Assembly (NCBI RefSeq): GCF_008253865.1
Contig: NZ_CP042331.1
Span: 4,002,001-4,066,000, forward strand
Direction: 5' to 3'
DNA length: 64,000 nucleotides
Source: Bosea sp. F3-2
GTDB lineage: Bacteria; Pseudomonadota; Alphaproteobacteria; Rhizobiales; Beijerinckiaceae
Shown: positions 48,541-56,470 of the stretch, one piece after another
Layout of the letters: each line of letters starts with the position of its first letter
How positions within the stretch are numbered: the stretch's first letter is position 1
Program-made: the position numbers and the translations under genes
The notes under the pieces: generated by a model
What the model was told of the DNA's origin: nothing
The model's database searches: none
Seen by the model: only the letters and a program-made list of their open reading frames with translations

Positions 48541-48580
48541 CATGGCCGCACCGACCAGCCCTGCAGAACGCTCGAAAGCC

Positions 48581-48757
48581 CTTGCCAACGGAGAGCCGTC
48601 CACACATGGCGCACCGCCGTGCCAGGCCGAACCCTGCGCGGAACGACGGCTCTTCGACTAGCTGCCTTCGATTCCTCGCTTTTTGCGCAGCGTCGGAAAC
48701 AGTGAGACTCCCTTTACGGCGAGCAGCATCGCGAACGTCAGAATCAATGATGATGAA
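48581..48757 (-). pseudogene. Duplicated 3' fragment of the polyamine-type permease gene plus its downstream flank
   Basis: Matches 59585-59760 apart from a C/T difference and one inserted base near 48747. On the minus strand it encodes the last ~30 residues of the permease at 59662-60495 (LTFAMLLAVKGVSLFPTLRK...GIEGS, stop at 48660-48662). The remainder of the gene is absent; to the right the sequence is unrelated. It shows that IS-B together with adjacent host DNA was duplicated. Confidence 0.8.
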
Positions 48758-48963
48758 GCCCCCCTTCGTTATCGGCCTAGTGAGCGCGATAGCCGACCAT
48801 CGCGCTCCAGGCTGCGTTCTGCGTGCGGACGAGTTCCCAGTCGACTTGGCTTTGGCCTGCCGAGGGAATTTACGTCCCCATTGAAGCCGCCAACGTCACC
48901 CCGCAGGACCATGTCGGTTTGAAGCGTGAACCGGTGATGCAGGCGCAGGCCGGCCAGGAGGCA

Positions 48964-49638
48964 TCAGTAGCAAGGCGGGAGTGGATAGTAGCCGCAGCGC
49001 GGGGCGTAGTAGTATGGGTAGGCTGCCGCTGCCGCTCCGGCGGCAACCGCTCCGGCAGCCATTGCACCACGGTAATAGGCGCCTCGCCAGGCAGTCCTGC
49101 GTGCGACGCCGGCAAAAGACAAGGGCGTAAAGGGACGGCCGATAATGTCGATGAAGACCGATGCCGGACCGTCAGCACCCGTCAGACTGCCCTCGAGCAC
49201 ATCGACATCGAAGGTCAGGTTTCCGCCTTCCAGTTTCGGCGACTTCAAGACGACTACGGCGTCTAGGACCGTCGAGCCATCTTTCTTGAAGCCGGAAACC
49301 GTAGCGTTCGGCGGGTCTTTTGCGAAATTGTCGCTGCCGTTGCCCCAGTCCTCGACGATTCTGGCGGTCAGGTCGTGTCCCGCCGCCCTCACCGGGCGGT
49401 CAGCGAAGACGATGGCGTTCGGAGAGATGCCGACCAGCACCAGCTTGCCGTCCTTCAGACTGGCACCCTGGGAGTTGAGGACAAACAGCGACGGAACGAC
49501 TTCAGGCTTCGCTTGTCCGATGGACTTTTCAAGCGGCACGTGCGGTTGAACCGCAGGGGTAGTTTGGGCCGAAAGCATTCCCGGCACGTTGAGCAGTGTT
49601 GCGGCAACAATCGCAATACGGGTTGCGCGAATTGTCAT
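48964..49638 (-). CDS. Secreted hypothetical protein with Tyr/Cys-rich tail
   Basis: 224 aa from ATG 49638 (MTIRATRIAIVAATLLNVPG), the start that gives a signal peptide ending at LSAQT; GAGGGGAAT lies just upstream. A globular beta-rich domain follows (LVLVGISPNAIVFADRPVRA, ARIVEDWGNGSDNFAKDP, KLEGGNLTFDVDVLEGSLTG). An Ala-rich hydrophobic segment and the tail YPYYYAPRCGYYPLPPCY end the protein. Probably periplasmic or surface-exposed. I know of similar hypothetical proteins but no function. Confidence 0.7.
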   Translation of the reverse strand: MTIRATRIAIVAATLLNVPGMLSAQTTPAVQPHVPLEKSIGQAKPEVVPSLFVLNSQGASLKDGKLVLVGISPNAIVFADRPVRAAGHDLTARIVEDWGNGSDNFAKDPPNATVSGFKKDGSTVLDAVVVLKSPKLEGGNLTFDVDVLEGSLTGADGPASVFIDIIGRPFTPLSFAGVARRTAWRGAYYRGAMAAGAVAAGAAAAAYPYYYAPRCGYYPLPPCY

Positions 49639-50232
49639 TAAATTCCCCTCCTCGCGGTTTGCCCTCAGCAATCGAGCAGCAGAGACATCGTTCCTTCGTC
49701 GCTCCGCTCGCGTGCCGGCAGCATGCGACAAACACGACCCTCTGGTCGCAGCCAAACGGAACTCGGCCCTGACGCCCGACTTTCGAAGAACGGCTTGGTG
49801 AGCTCGCTGCCGTATTTGTCGCCAACCGGTGGGAAATTCTTGCCATTTCACGCCAAAGCATGACCTGATTCAGGTCGACGAAACTCACCGCGGGAATACC
49901 CGATCGAACACGGCACTGAAAATCTCATCGAGGAACTTAAGGCGGGCGGGTTATAGCGGCGGAGACCTTCAACTCCGGGGCGCCGCTCCGACCGGGGCCG
50001 CCGTCTACTGGCTGTGCGACCCCGAAGCCATCGACCATGACGAGGCGCATAGAGCTGCCGTGAAACGGCACATCGATTTGATGGATCGCCTAACCTAGTG
50101 TGGCAATGCCTAGCGGCTGCCCGGTATTCCCTCTCTACGGCTTCCCAGTCCGTTGGCTTTGTCGAACCTGCCGCCATATCCTCGGCTGAGTGAGTGGGGC
50201 GCGCCGCCTCCGTGCCTTTTGGGGGTCAGCCT
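49639..50232. other. Non-coding gap with possible gene remnants
   Basis: Nearly 600 bp without a convincing complete gene. A plus-strand frame ending near 50098 has protein-like sequence at its end (GAAVYWLCDPEAIDHDEAHR) without a matching start, so it may be the 3' remnant of a lost gene. No repeat or RNA structure recognised. Confidence 0.35.
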
Positions 50233-50457
50233 GTGACAGCTCTTAATGACTTGAAGAAATATCCGCCGAACACCCGTCTTGCCGTGTTGACGACTGGCGG
50301 GGTGATAATCTCAGGCGAAGTCGACCACCTTGACGCAGCCAGCGTGGTGCTTGTGAACTCGACAGTGGGGAGCGCGGCCGGAGGGGTGGCTGTGGCTGGC
50401 CGCACGATTACCGTCTACCTTGAGGACGTCAGCGCGCATTGGGATGTGAACAGCTGA
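50233..50457 (+). CDS. Small hypothetical protein, possibly Sm-like beta fold
   Basis: 74 aa from GTG 50233 with GGGGG about 8 bp upstream; a longer frame from 50194 is possible. The sequence (TRLAVLTTGGVIISGEVDHL, SVVLVNSTVGSAAGG, GRTITVYLEDVSAHW) has the strand-turn-strand pattern of a small beta barrel and recalls Sm/Hfq-like proteins. That resemblance is weak and unproven. It lies in the accessory region. Confidence 0.5.
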   Translation: MTALNDLKKYPPNTRLAVLTTGGVIISGEVDHLDAASVVLVNSTVGSAAGGVAVAGRTITVYLEDVSAHWDVNS

Positions 50458-50458
50458 A

Positions 50459-50623
50459 CTAGCCACACCATCTTCCCCGCGGCATCGCCATCACCCGCGC
50501 CGCCATCCCTTCGTGGGGGTGCAGGATCCAGAGCCGGCCGCGCCAATCACGAAGTGACGCCACCGGCTTCCAGCGACGCCCGGCCGGGCGGAAGATGCTC
50601 CGGAACAGTGCGGGGCCGGGCAT
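50459..50623 (-). CDS. Very small hypothetical protein
   Basis: 54 aa from ATG 50623 (MPGPALFRSIFRPAGRRWKP), with GAGAAACAACC upstream. Arg/Trp/Pro-rich and basic. It abuts the end of the previous gene in convergent orientation. Coding status uncertain. Confidence 0.35.
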   Translation of the reverse strand: MPGPALFRSIFRPAGRRWKPVASLRDWRGRLWILHPHEGMAARVMAMPRGRWCG

Positions 50624-50661
50624 GGTTGTTTCTCTGGGGTTAGTTGACGACGAGGCAAGCA

Positions 50662-50877
50662 ATGCCTGACGAACGAACCGAAATTGCCATCGAAGCGGCA
50701 GCAAAGGCCTTCCACGAAATGAACCGCGAAAAGCGGCAGTTTCTCTGGGAGCAAGCCAGCGAGGAATGGCGTGGCGATGTCCGCGCCTTTGTCAGGCCGT
50801 TGGTTGAGGCGGCTCTGACTGCTTCTGATGCCTATATCGATGCTCAAGCGGCGGTGCTGCCAACACCGAGAGAATGA
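50662..50877 (+). CDS. Small acidic hypothetical protein
   Basis: 71 aa from ATG 50662. Predicted all-helical: ERTEIAIEAAAKAFHEMNRE, FLWEQASEEWRGDVRAFVRP, then VEAALTASDAYIDAQAAV. The codon pattern is consistent with coding. It resembles short phage or plasmid hypothetical proteins of alphaproteobacteria; no function assigned. Confidence 0.6.
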   Translation: MPDERTEIAIEAAAKAFHEMNREKRQFLWEQASEEWRGDVRAFVRPLVEAALTASDAYIDAQAAVLPTPRE

Positions 50878-50946
50878 TCCTGTAGCGGCTTGTGGCACAT
50901 CAGGCTCCGGCTCGCGTAGTAGCATCTCGCAAGGATCGCGGCTCAG

Positions 50947-51196
50947 ATGTTCAAAATGTTCTTCGAGATGTCGATGCTCGCGTTCGAAGCGCAGCAAGCG
51001 ATTTGGCTGCGCACAATCAGACTTTCCAAGGGCGGCCAAGCGGCCAGTCGCGGGGCAAAGTTGATGGTGACAGAGAAGGTTTCCGCCGCTCAACGGGCGG
51101 CCGGCAGGCTCGCAACCGGAACGGCCCCCCACCGGGGTCATTCGCGGATACAGGACGAAGGTGCGCTCGAATGTGCGGCGCTTGTCCAAGCGCTAG
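50947..51196 (+). pseudogene. Small conserved alphaproteobacterial protein, frameshifted at a C6 run
   Basis: ATG 50947 opens MFKMFFEMSMLAFEAQQAIW, a phasin-like short helix pattern. The frame is good up to GRLATGTAP. If one C is removed from the run at 51125-51130, the protein continues TGVIRGYRTKVRSNVRRLSK and stops at 51194-51196. That is the expected basic C-terminus of this family. As written, the frame instead runs into unrelated residues to 51231. It is either a recent frameshift or a sequencing indel. Confidence 0.7.
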
Positions 51197-51288
51197 AAGC
51201 GACAAAAAGCTATCGACGAGGCCGGGCTTGATACCGACTAGGCGATGCTCCGAAGGCGGCTGGGACAGCCGAAGGAACGGGGGCTGGC

Positions 51289-52218
51289 TCAACTGGGGGC
51301 GACCGTTGCTTGGGGAAGTGTCTCGCAGCGGGTTGAAAACAGGCGTTCCCCGATAAAATCCACGAAGACCCGGACTTTCGGCGAGAGGTTGCGGTTGGAG
51401 GGCCAGATCAGGCTGAAATTGCCGGGAGCATCGATCCGGGCGTCGAGCAAGGTGCGCAGTTCCCCCTTCGCCAGCGCATCGCGCGCCAGGAAATCCGGCA
51501 TGCAGCCGATGCCAAGGCCGGCGACGGTGGCGCCGCGCAGCGCCTCCATATTGTTGCAGGTCAACACCGTGCGGACGCGCAGCTCCGGTTCGCCAGCCAG
51601 CAGCGTGAGCGGCCATGCTTGAGTCTTGCCGCTGTTGGGATAGCGGAAGCGGACGCCGAGATGCCCGTCGAGATCGCGTGGGCACTCGGGCTTGCCATGG
51701 CGCTCCAGATAGGACGGTGCGGCGCAGAGCAGCATCTGGAATGGCCGCAAGGTCCGCGCCATCAGGCGCGAATCCGGGAGGTCTCCGCTGCGGATCGCGA
51801 CATCGACGCCCTCATCGATCAGATCGACGAGGCGGTCGTTGAAATCGAGATCGACCTCGATCTCGGGATAGCGCGCCATGAATTCCGGCAAGACCGGCAA
51901 CAGCAGGTGATAACTCACGATCGGCGCGCTGACGCGCAGACGCCCGCGCGGCACGTCCAAGGTGCGAGCGAGCATGGCGCGAGCGTCGTCGAGATCGTCG
52001 AGGATGCGCCGGCAGCGCTCGTGGAAAGCGCGACCCTCCTCGGTCAGCCGCAGGCTGCGGGTGGAGCGCTGGAACAGGCGGATGCCAAGCTGCTGTTCGA
52101 GCTTGGTCACGGCCTTGCCGACCGCGGACGCAGAAAGCCCGAGCACGCGCCCGGCCGCGACGAAGCTGCCGAGATCCGCGGTTCGTACAAAGGCCGTAAG
52201 GCCGGTCAGCGAATCCAC
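51289..52218 (-). CDS. LysR-family transcriptional regulator
   Basis: 309 aa from ATG 52218. N-terminal winged helix (VRTADLGSFVAAGRVLGLSA, QLGIRLFQRSTRSLRLTEEG) and a substrate-binding domain (GRLRVSAPIVSYHLLLPVLP, VDVAIRSGDLPDSRLMARTL, AGLGIGCMPDFL). Divergent from the MFS transporter gene with a strong dyad between them, so it most likely controls that gene. Confidence 0.93.
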   Translation of the reverse strand: MDSLTGLTAFVRTADLGSFVAAGRVLGLSASAVGKAVTKLEQQLGIRLFQRSTRSLRLTEEGRAFHERCRRILDDLDDARAMLARTLDVPRGRLRVSAPIVSYHLLLPVLPEFMARYPEIEVDLDFNDRLVDLIDEGVDVAIRSGDLPDSRLMARTLRPFQMLLCAAPSYLERHGKPECPRDLDGHLGVRFRYPNSGKTQAWPLTLLAGEPELRVRTVLTCNNMEALRGATVAGLGIGCMPDFLARDALAKGELRTLLDARIDAPGNFSLIWPSNRNLSPKVRVFVDFIGERLFSTRCETLPQATVAPS

Positions 52219-52251
52219 CCTAGCCCTTTCGGCACATGATCATTCGAGCGT

Positions 52252-52276
52252 TTCATTCCGATAAGATCGGAATGAA
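52252..52276. promoter_or_regulatory. Candidate LysR operator between lysR-type and MFS genes
   Basis: TTCATTCCGAT-AAG-ATCGGAATGAA: 11-bp perfect arms with a 3-nt spacer, 34 bp upstream of the regulator start and 102 bp upstream of the MFS start. Contains T-N11-A-type spacing expected for LysR proteins. Confidence 0.65.
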
Positions 52277-52377
52277 GGGTTCATTGGCAGTTATTCCATC
52301 AAGATTATCCTGTTTCGACAGGAAGGCGAGTGCCGATCGGAGGCGCAGCGCCGCCGTCGAACAGGACAATCCAATCC

Positions 52378-53928
52378 ATGACGCAAGCCATCACCCGACC
52401 GAGCGCGACTGGACAGGCGCTGGTGCTGCTCTCCGTCTGCCTCGCCGCTGCCGCGATGCCACTGACCTTCACCGGGCCGGCGGTGGCGCTTCCCGCCATC
52501 GGCAGAGCATTGGGCGGCAGCCCGGTCGCGCTCAACTGGGTCACCAACGCCTTCATGCTGAGCTTCGGATCGAGCCTGATGGCGGCAGGCGGGCTGGCGG
52601 ATGCCTATGGCCGCAAGCGCGTCTTCCTCGTCGGCGTCGGCGCATTCGCCATGCTCTCCATGGCACTGGCCGTTGCACCCGACATCCTCTGGTTCGATCT
52701 CGGGCGGGCGGCCCAGGGCATCGCAGCGGCAGCCGCCTTTTCCGGCGGCATGGCTGCGTTGGCGCAGGAATTCGATGGGCGCGCGCGCATCCGTGCCTTC
52801 AGCATCGTCGGCACGAGCTTTGGCGTCGGCCTTGCCTTCGGACCGATCGCGTCGGGGGTGATGATCGACGCCTTCGGCTGGCGCAGCATCTTCGGGCTCG
52901 TGGTCGTTCTGGCGGTGCTCGCCCTGGCGCTCGGCGCGCGCTTCCTGCGGGAAACGCGCGACCCGGGCGCAGCCAGCCTCGACTGGCCGGGCGCGCTCAG
53001 CTTCACGCTGGCCCTGGCGCTCTTCACTTATGGCGTCCTACTGGCACCGGAGCGCGGCTGGTCCGAGCCGATCGTGATGAGCCTGCTGGCGGGCTCCGTC
53101 GGGTGCTTCATCGCCTTCAACGTGATCGAGCGGCGCGTCGCTCGGCCGATGCTGGACCTCTCCTTGTTCCGCTACCCCCGGTTCGTCGGGGTGCAATTGC
53201 TGGCAGCAGCACCGGCTTATGCCTTCGTCGTGCTGCTGATCCTGTTGCCGGTGCGTTTCGTTGGCATCGAGGGCTTGAGCGAGATCGCTGCCGGCCGGCT
53301 GATGATCGCGCTCTCGGCACCACTGCTGGTTCTGCCGATCGCGGCCGGTCTGATGACGCGCTGGTTTGCGCCAGCGGCGATCTGCGGCGTCGGCCTGTTG
53401 ATCTCCGCCGCTGGCCTGTTCTGGCTGAGCCGCCTCCCGCTCGGAGGCACGACGATGGGCGTCGCCATGCCGATGGCGCTGATCGGCATTGGCATCAGCC
53501 TGCCCTGGGGGCTGATGGACGGGCTTGCCGTCAGTGTCGTGCCCAAGGAGCGCGCCGGCATGGCGACCGGTATCTTCAGCACTACGCGTGTAGCCGGCGA
53601 AGGTGTAGCGCTCGCTGTGGTCAGCGCCGTGCTGTCCGCCCTGACGGCGGGCCATCTCGCGGCTGGCGCGCCGGCGGCAAATGCAGGCCCCGCCGCCCAA
53701 CGGCTCGTCACCGGCGACATCGCGAGCGCCGCGACCACCTTGCCCCAGATGAGCCATACGGCGCTCGTCCAGAGCTATGGCGACGCCTTCGCCGCATTGC
53801 TCCTGATGCTCTGCGCCATCACAATCGTCACCGCTATCGTCGTCTTCGCTTTCCTCGGGCGTGGAACCGAGCAAGAGGCCGAGCCGGCGATGGAGGCAGA
53901 AGAGCGCCTCTGCACATTGGAGACCTGA
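52378..53928 (+). CDS. MFS multidrug efflux transporter, DHA2 (EmrB/QacA) type
   Basis: 516 aa from ATG 52378. About 14 transmembrane helices. The DHA2 motifs are visible: LNWVTNAFMLSFGSSLMAAG, GGLADAYGRKRVFLVG (motif A) and the motif-C-like GTSFGVGLAFGPIASGVMID with WRSIF. It is a proton-driven drug or metabolite exporter in the inner membrane, probably regulated by the divergent LysR protein. Confidence 0.92.
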   Translation: MTQAITRPSATGQALVLLSVCLAAAAMPLTFTGPAVALPAIGRALGGSPVALNWVTNAFMLSFGSSLMAAGGLADAYGRKRVFLVGVGAFAMLSMALAVAPDILWFDLGRAAQGIAAAAAFSGGMAALAQEFDGRARIRAFSIVGTSFGVGLAFGPIASGVMIDAFGWRSIFGLVVVLAVLALALGARFLRETRDPGAASLDWPGALSFTLALALFTYGVLLAPERGWSEPIVMSLLAGSVGCFIAFNVIERRVARPMLDLSLFRYPRFVGVQLLAAAPAYAFVVLLILLPVRFVGIEGLSEIAAGRLMIALSAPLLVLPIAAGLMTRWFAPAAICGVGLLISAAGLFWLSRLPLGGTTMGVAMPMALIGIGISLPWGLMDGLAVSVVPKERAGMATGIFSTTRVAGEGVALAVVSAVLSALTAGHLAAGAPAANAGPAAQRLVTGDIASAATTLPQMSHTALVQSYGDAFAALLLMLCAITIVTAIVVFAFLGRGTEQEAEPAMEAEERLCTLET

Positions 53929-54177
53929 GCCCGGCTCGCTCAATGCGGGCACGGCGCGGGCGGCGTCTGACCGGCAAAGGCGGGAGGCGTCCTGAAGCCG
54001 ATCGGGACGATGGAATGGCCGAAAGGGGTTAGACGCCGACTAGCATGGCCATTGTCCGCTTGCGGGCCATCACTCAATGTCTGCCACTGGTGCGAGATGG
54101 AACGGTCATTCGCACGCGGCCTGCAATAGCGAAAGCCCTCTTGGCAGAGCGGCTTGCCGCGGGACCAATCCAGAGGG

Positions 54178-55102
54178 CTAGAAGCGTTTCGTCGCCAGTA
54201 CGTCGAAGGTCTTGCCGATCGTCGCGACGGCCTTATCGTAATCGGCCAGCGACAGGCAGGCGATCAGGGCGTCGATGACGGCGAGCTGGGCGATGCGGCT
54301 CGTCATCGCCTCGGTGCGGAACTGGGTCTCCCGCGCCACGGTGTTCAAGACGATATCGGCATAGGCGAGCAGCGGCGATTTGCCGAAATTGGTAATGCAG
54401 ATTGTGGTTGCACCCGCCTCCCGCGCCAGCCTGGTCGCAGTGACGGTTTCGTGGGTCGAGCCCGAATGCGAGATCGTGATCGCTACGATGTCCGGACCGG
54501 TCAGCGAGGCGCTGATCGCCTGGACGTGCGAATCGACTACAACCTTGGATTCGACGCCGATGCGCAGGCAGCCGGTAATTGGCGTCCTCGGCGATCGGAG
54601 CGGCGCTGCCGATGCCGTAGAGCTCGACGCGGCGCGCCTTGCGGATCGCGGCGACCGCGTTCTCCATCGCGCCCTTGTCGAGCACCTTCATCGTGTCGTG
54701 CAGCGCCTGCAGATCGCTGCGGAAGATCTTCTCGATCACCGTCCCGGTGTCGTCGGCGCGCGCCAGATCCTCGTGGATGAACTGCACCGGCTGCACCAGA
54801 TCGCGCGCCAGCGCGATCTTGACCTGCTGGAAGCCGCGCGCACCGAGCAGGCGGCAGAGCGAGATCACGCTGCCTTCGCTCGCTTCCGCCCGTTCGGCCA
54901 CCTCCGTCACCGACATGTGCACGACCTCGGCCGCATGGGCGAGGAAGATGTCGGCAATGCGCGCAGCCGTCGGCGGCAGCGTCGGGCGCAGCGCCGTTAG
55001 CCGCTCGATCACGCCATCGAAGCCGTCATGTGACCCGGTGCGCGGCCGGTCGGGGCTCTCGGGCATCGCGTCGGCATCCGGCTTGGGTTGAGACGAGGTC
55101 AT
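54178..55102 (-). pseudogene. MurR/RpiR-family regulator, single-base frameshift
   Basis: From ATG 55102 the helix-turn-helix (IERLTALRPTLPPTAARIAD, HMSVTEVAERAEASEGSVIS) and the first part of the SIS domain (VELYGIGSAAPIAEDANYRL) are in frame. Near 54567 one extra base shifts the frame. The rest of the SIS domain (VDSHVQAISASLTGPDIVAI, SHSGSTHETVTATRLAREAG) continues in another frame to a TAG at 54178-54180. The total length 3n+1 agrees with one inserted base. Its start overlaps the upstream HAD remnant by 4 bp. Confidence 0.85.
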
Positions 55103-55640
55103 GCTGGCAAGGCGATCACGCCTTTCTGCCGTGGGCAAGCCGTCTCGCCATGCGCTTGCGGGAACACCCCGTCGGCGATCTCGACATAGCGCAGGCCGAA
55201 GCGACGGGCGCCCTCGCCATCGGTCCGGGGATTGTCGCCGAGCATCGCGACAGCCCGCTTGGGCAGGTCGAGCAAGGCGAGCCCAGTAGCAAACAGGGTC
55301 GGCTCCGGCTTGCCGATGAGGCGATAGCTCACCGGACCGGTGCAGGCGAGCAGCGCGGCCAGGAGCGCGCCGGTCTCCGGCACGACCGCGCCGCCCGGGC
55401 CAGGATGGACGAGATCCGGGTTGGCGACGACGAGCTCGGCTCCCGCCCGTATGGCATTGGCGGCGAGCGCCAGCCGCGCATGGCTGAAGCGCCGGTCGCG
55501 GCCGAGAAAGACGATATCGGGCCGCACACGGACCGGCACGAGGCCACGCTCGCGGGCATGGCGCGCCAGGCTGGCGCTCGCCAGCATGAGCACGCGCGCC
55601 CCTCGCTGACACGCGGCGATGTCGTCGAGCGCGAGCGAGG
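55099..55640 (-). pseudogene. NagD-like HAD-IIA hydrolase, N-terminally truncated
   Basis: The C-terminal ~175 residues are well preserved: RPDIVFLGRDRRFSHARLAL, ELVVANPDLVHPGPGG, VPETGALLAALLACTG, GKPEPTLFATGLALL and MLGDNPRTDGEGA (HAD motif IV). The N-terminal part with the nucleophile DxDG motif is missing. At about 55640 the sequence passes directly into the start of a histidine kinase gene. Inactive as a phosphatase by inference. Ends overlapping the RpiR gene start. Confidence 0.82.
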
Positions 55641-55711
55641 CCGATGATCCCGACCACCAGGAGCGCAATCTGGCTGCCGATCCGCGCAGGCAGGCGAAAC
55701 AGCCGGGTCAT
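55637..55711 (-). pseudogene. Sensor histidine kinase, only the first ~25 codons remain
   Basis: ATG 55711 begins MTRLFRLPARIGSQIALLVV-GIIGLA, a typical N-terminal cytoplasmic stub plus first transmembrane helix of an OmpR-partner kinase. It overlaps the response-regulator stop by 4 bp (ATGA), the usual coupled arrangement. After GIIGLA the sequence becomes HAD-protein sequence in another frame, so the sensor, HisKA and ATPase domains are deleted. Confidence 0.75.
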
Positions 55712-56443
55712 TGCCGCTCGACGGGGGGAGTGAAGAGATAACCGCCCGAACGGATCGTCTTGATCAATTCCGGCTCGCGTGGTTCGCGTTCGATCTTCTG
55801 GCGAAGACGGCTGATCAGGATATCGATACTGCGCTCGAAGGGAGCGGCGGTTCGCCCCTGCGTCAGATCGAGCAGGGCATCACGGGAGAGCACGCGCCCG
55901 GGCCGCTCGCAGAAGACCCGCAGCAGATCGAACTCGGCCCCGGTCACGGCGACCCGGGCCTTGTCCGGATTGGTCAGCTCGCGGTTGTTTGCGTTCAGGG
56001 TCCAGCCCAGAAAGGCGAAGATGCCGGGCAGTTCGTTCGGATCGGCCTGCCCACCGCCCTGCCGCCGTATGACGGCCCGAATGCGCGCCAGCAATTCGCG
56101 TGGATTGAAGGGTTTGCCGAGATAGTCGTCGGCTCCCATCTCGAGGCCGATGATCCTGTCCACATCCTCGCTGCGTGCGGTGAGCATAATGATCGCCACC
56201 TGTGTCGTCAGGCGGAGCCGCCGGCAGATCGACAGGCCGTCTTCACCCGGCAGGTTGAGGTCGAGCACGATCAGATCGAACCGGCCGTCCCGCAACATCC
56301 GGTCCATCTCGCGTCCGTCGCGCGCCGTCGAGCTGCGATAGATAGCGCGCTACCAGCGCGCTGATTTCGCGGTCGTCCTCGACGATCAGAACATGCGCCG
56401 ATGCGCTCACTTTATCATCCGTTGCTTCAAGCGATGCGAGCAT
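55708..56443 (-). pseudogene. OmpR-family response regulator, frameshifted in the receiver domain
   Basis: ATG 56443 leads to HVLIVEDDREISALVARYLS (acidic pair of the receiver), then the frame breaks near 56340. The rest is intact in another frame: ARDGREMDRMLRDGRFDLIV-LDLNLPGEDG (phospho-Asp), MLTARSEDVDRI, GADDYLGKPFNPREL (Lys), and the winged helix ending RSGGYLFTPPVERQ. Compared with the usual family spacing, some residues between RYL and TARDGRE are missing, suggesting a small out-of-frame deletion. Confidence 0.8.
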
Positions 56444-56470
56444 ATCGGACCCGTGGTTTCCGTACAGCCG

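Larger units (their letters stand above)
46963..48560 (+). mobile_element. IS-B1, IS110-family insertion element, near-identical to IS-B2
   Basis: This block is the same as 57966-59563 (offset 11,003 bp). I found a single difference, C at 48400 versus T at 59403. It contains one intact transposase gene with ~150 bp of 5' and ~290 bp of 3' non-coding sequence. The left edge lies 92 bp after the IS-A1 stop codon (91 bp for IS-B2 after IS-A2). Exact termini cannot be proven because IS110 elements lack standard inverted repeats and target duplications. Confidence 0.75.

Noticed and set aside
48763..48963. Possible gene remnant on the minus strand ending WSAMVGYRAH
   Set aside because: It has an in-frame stop shortly upstream and no start, and I could not recognise a family, so it was not listed as a feature.
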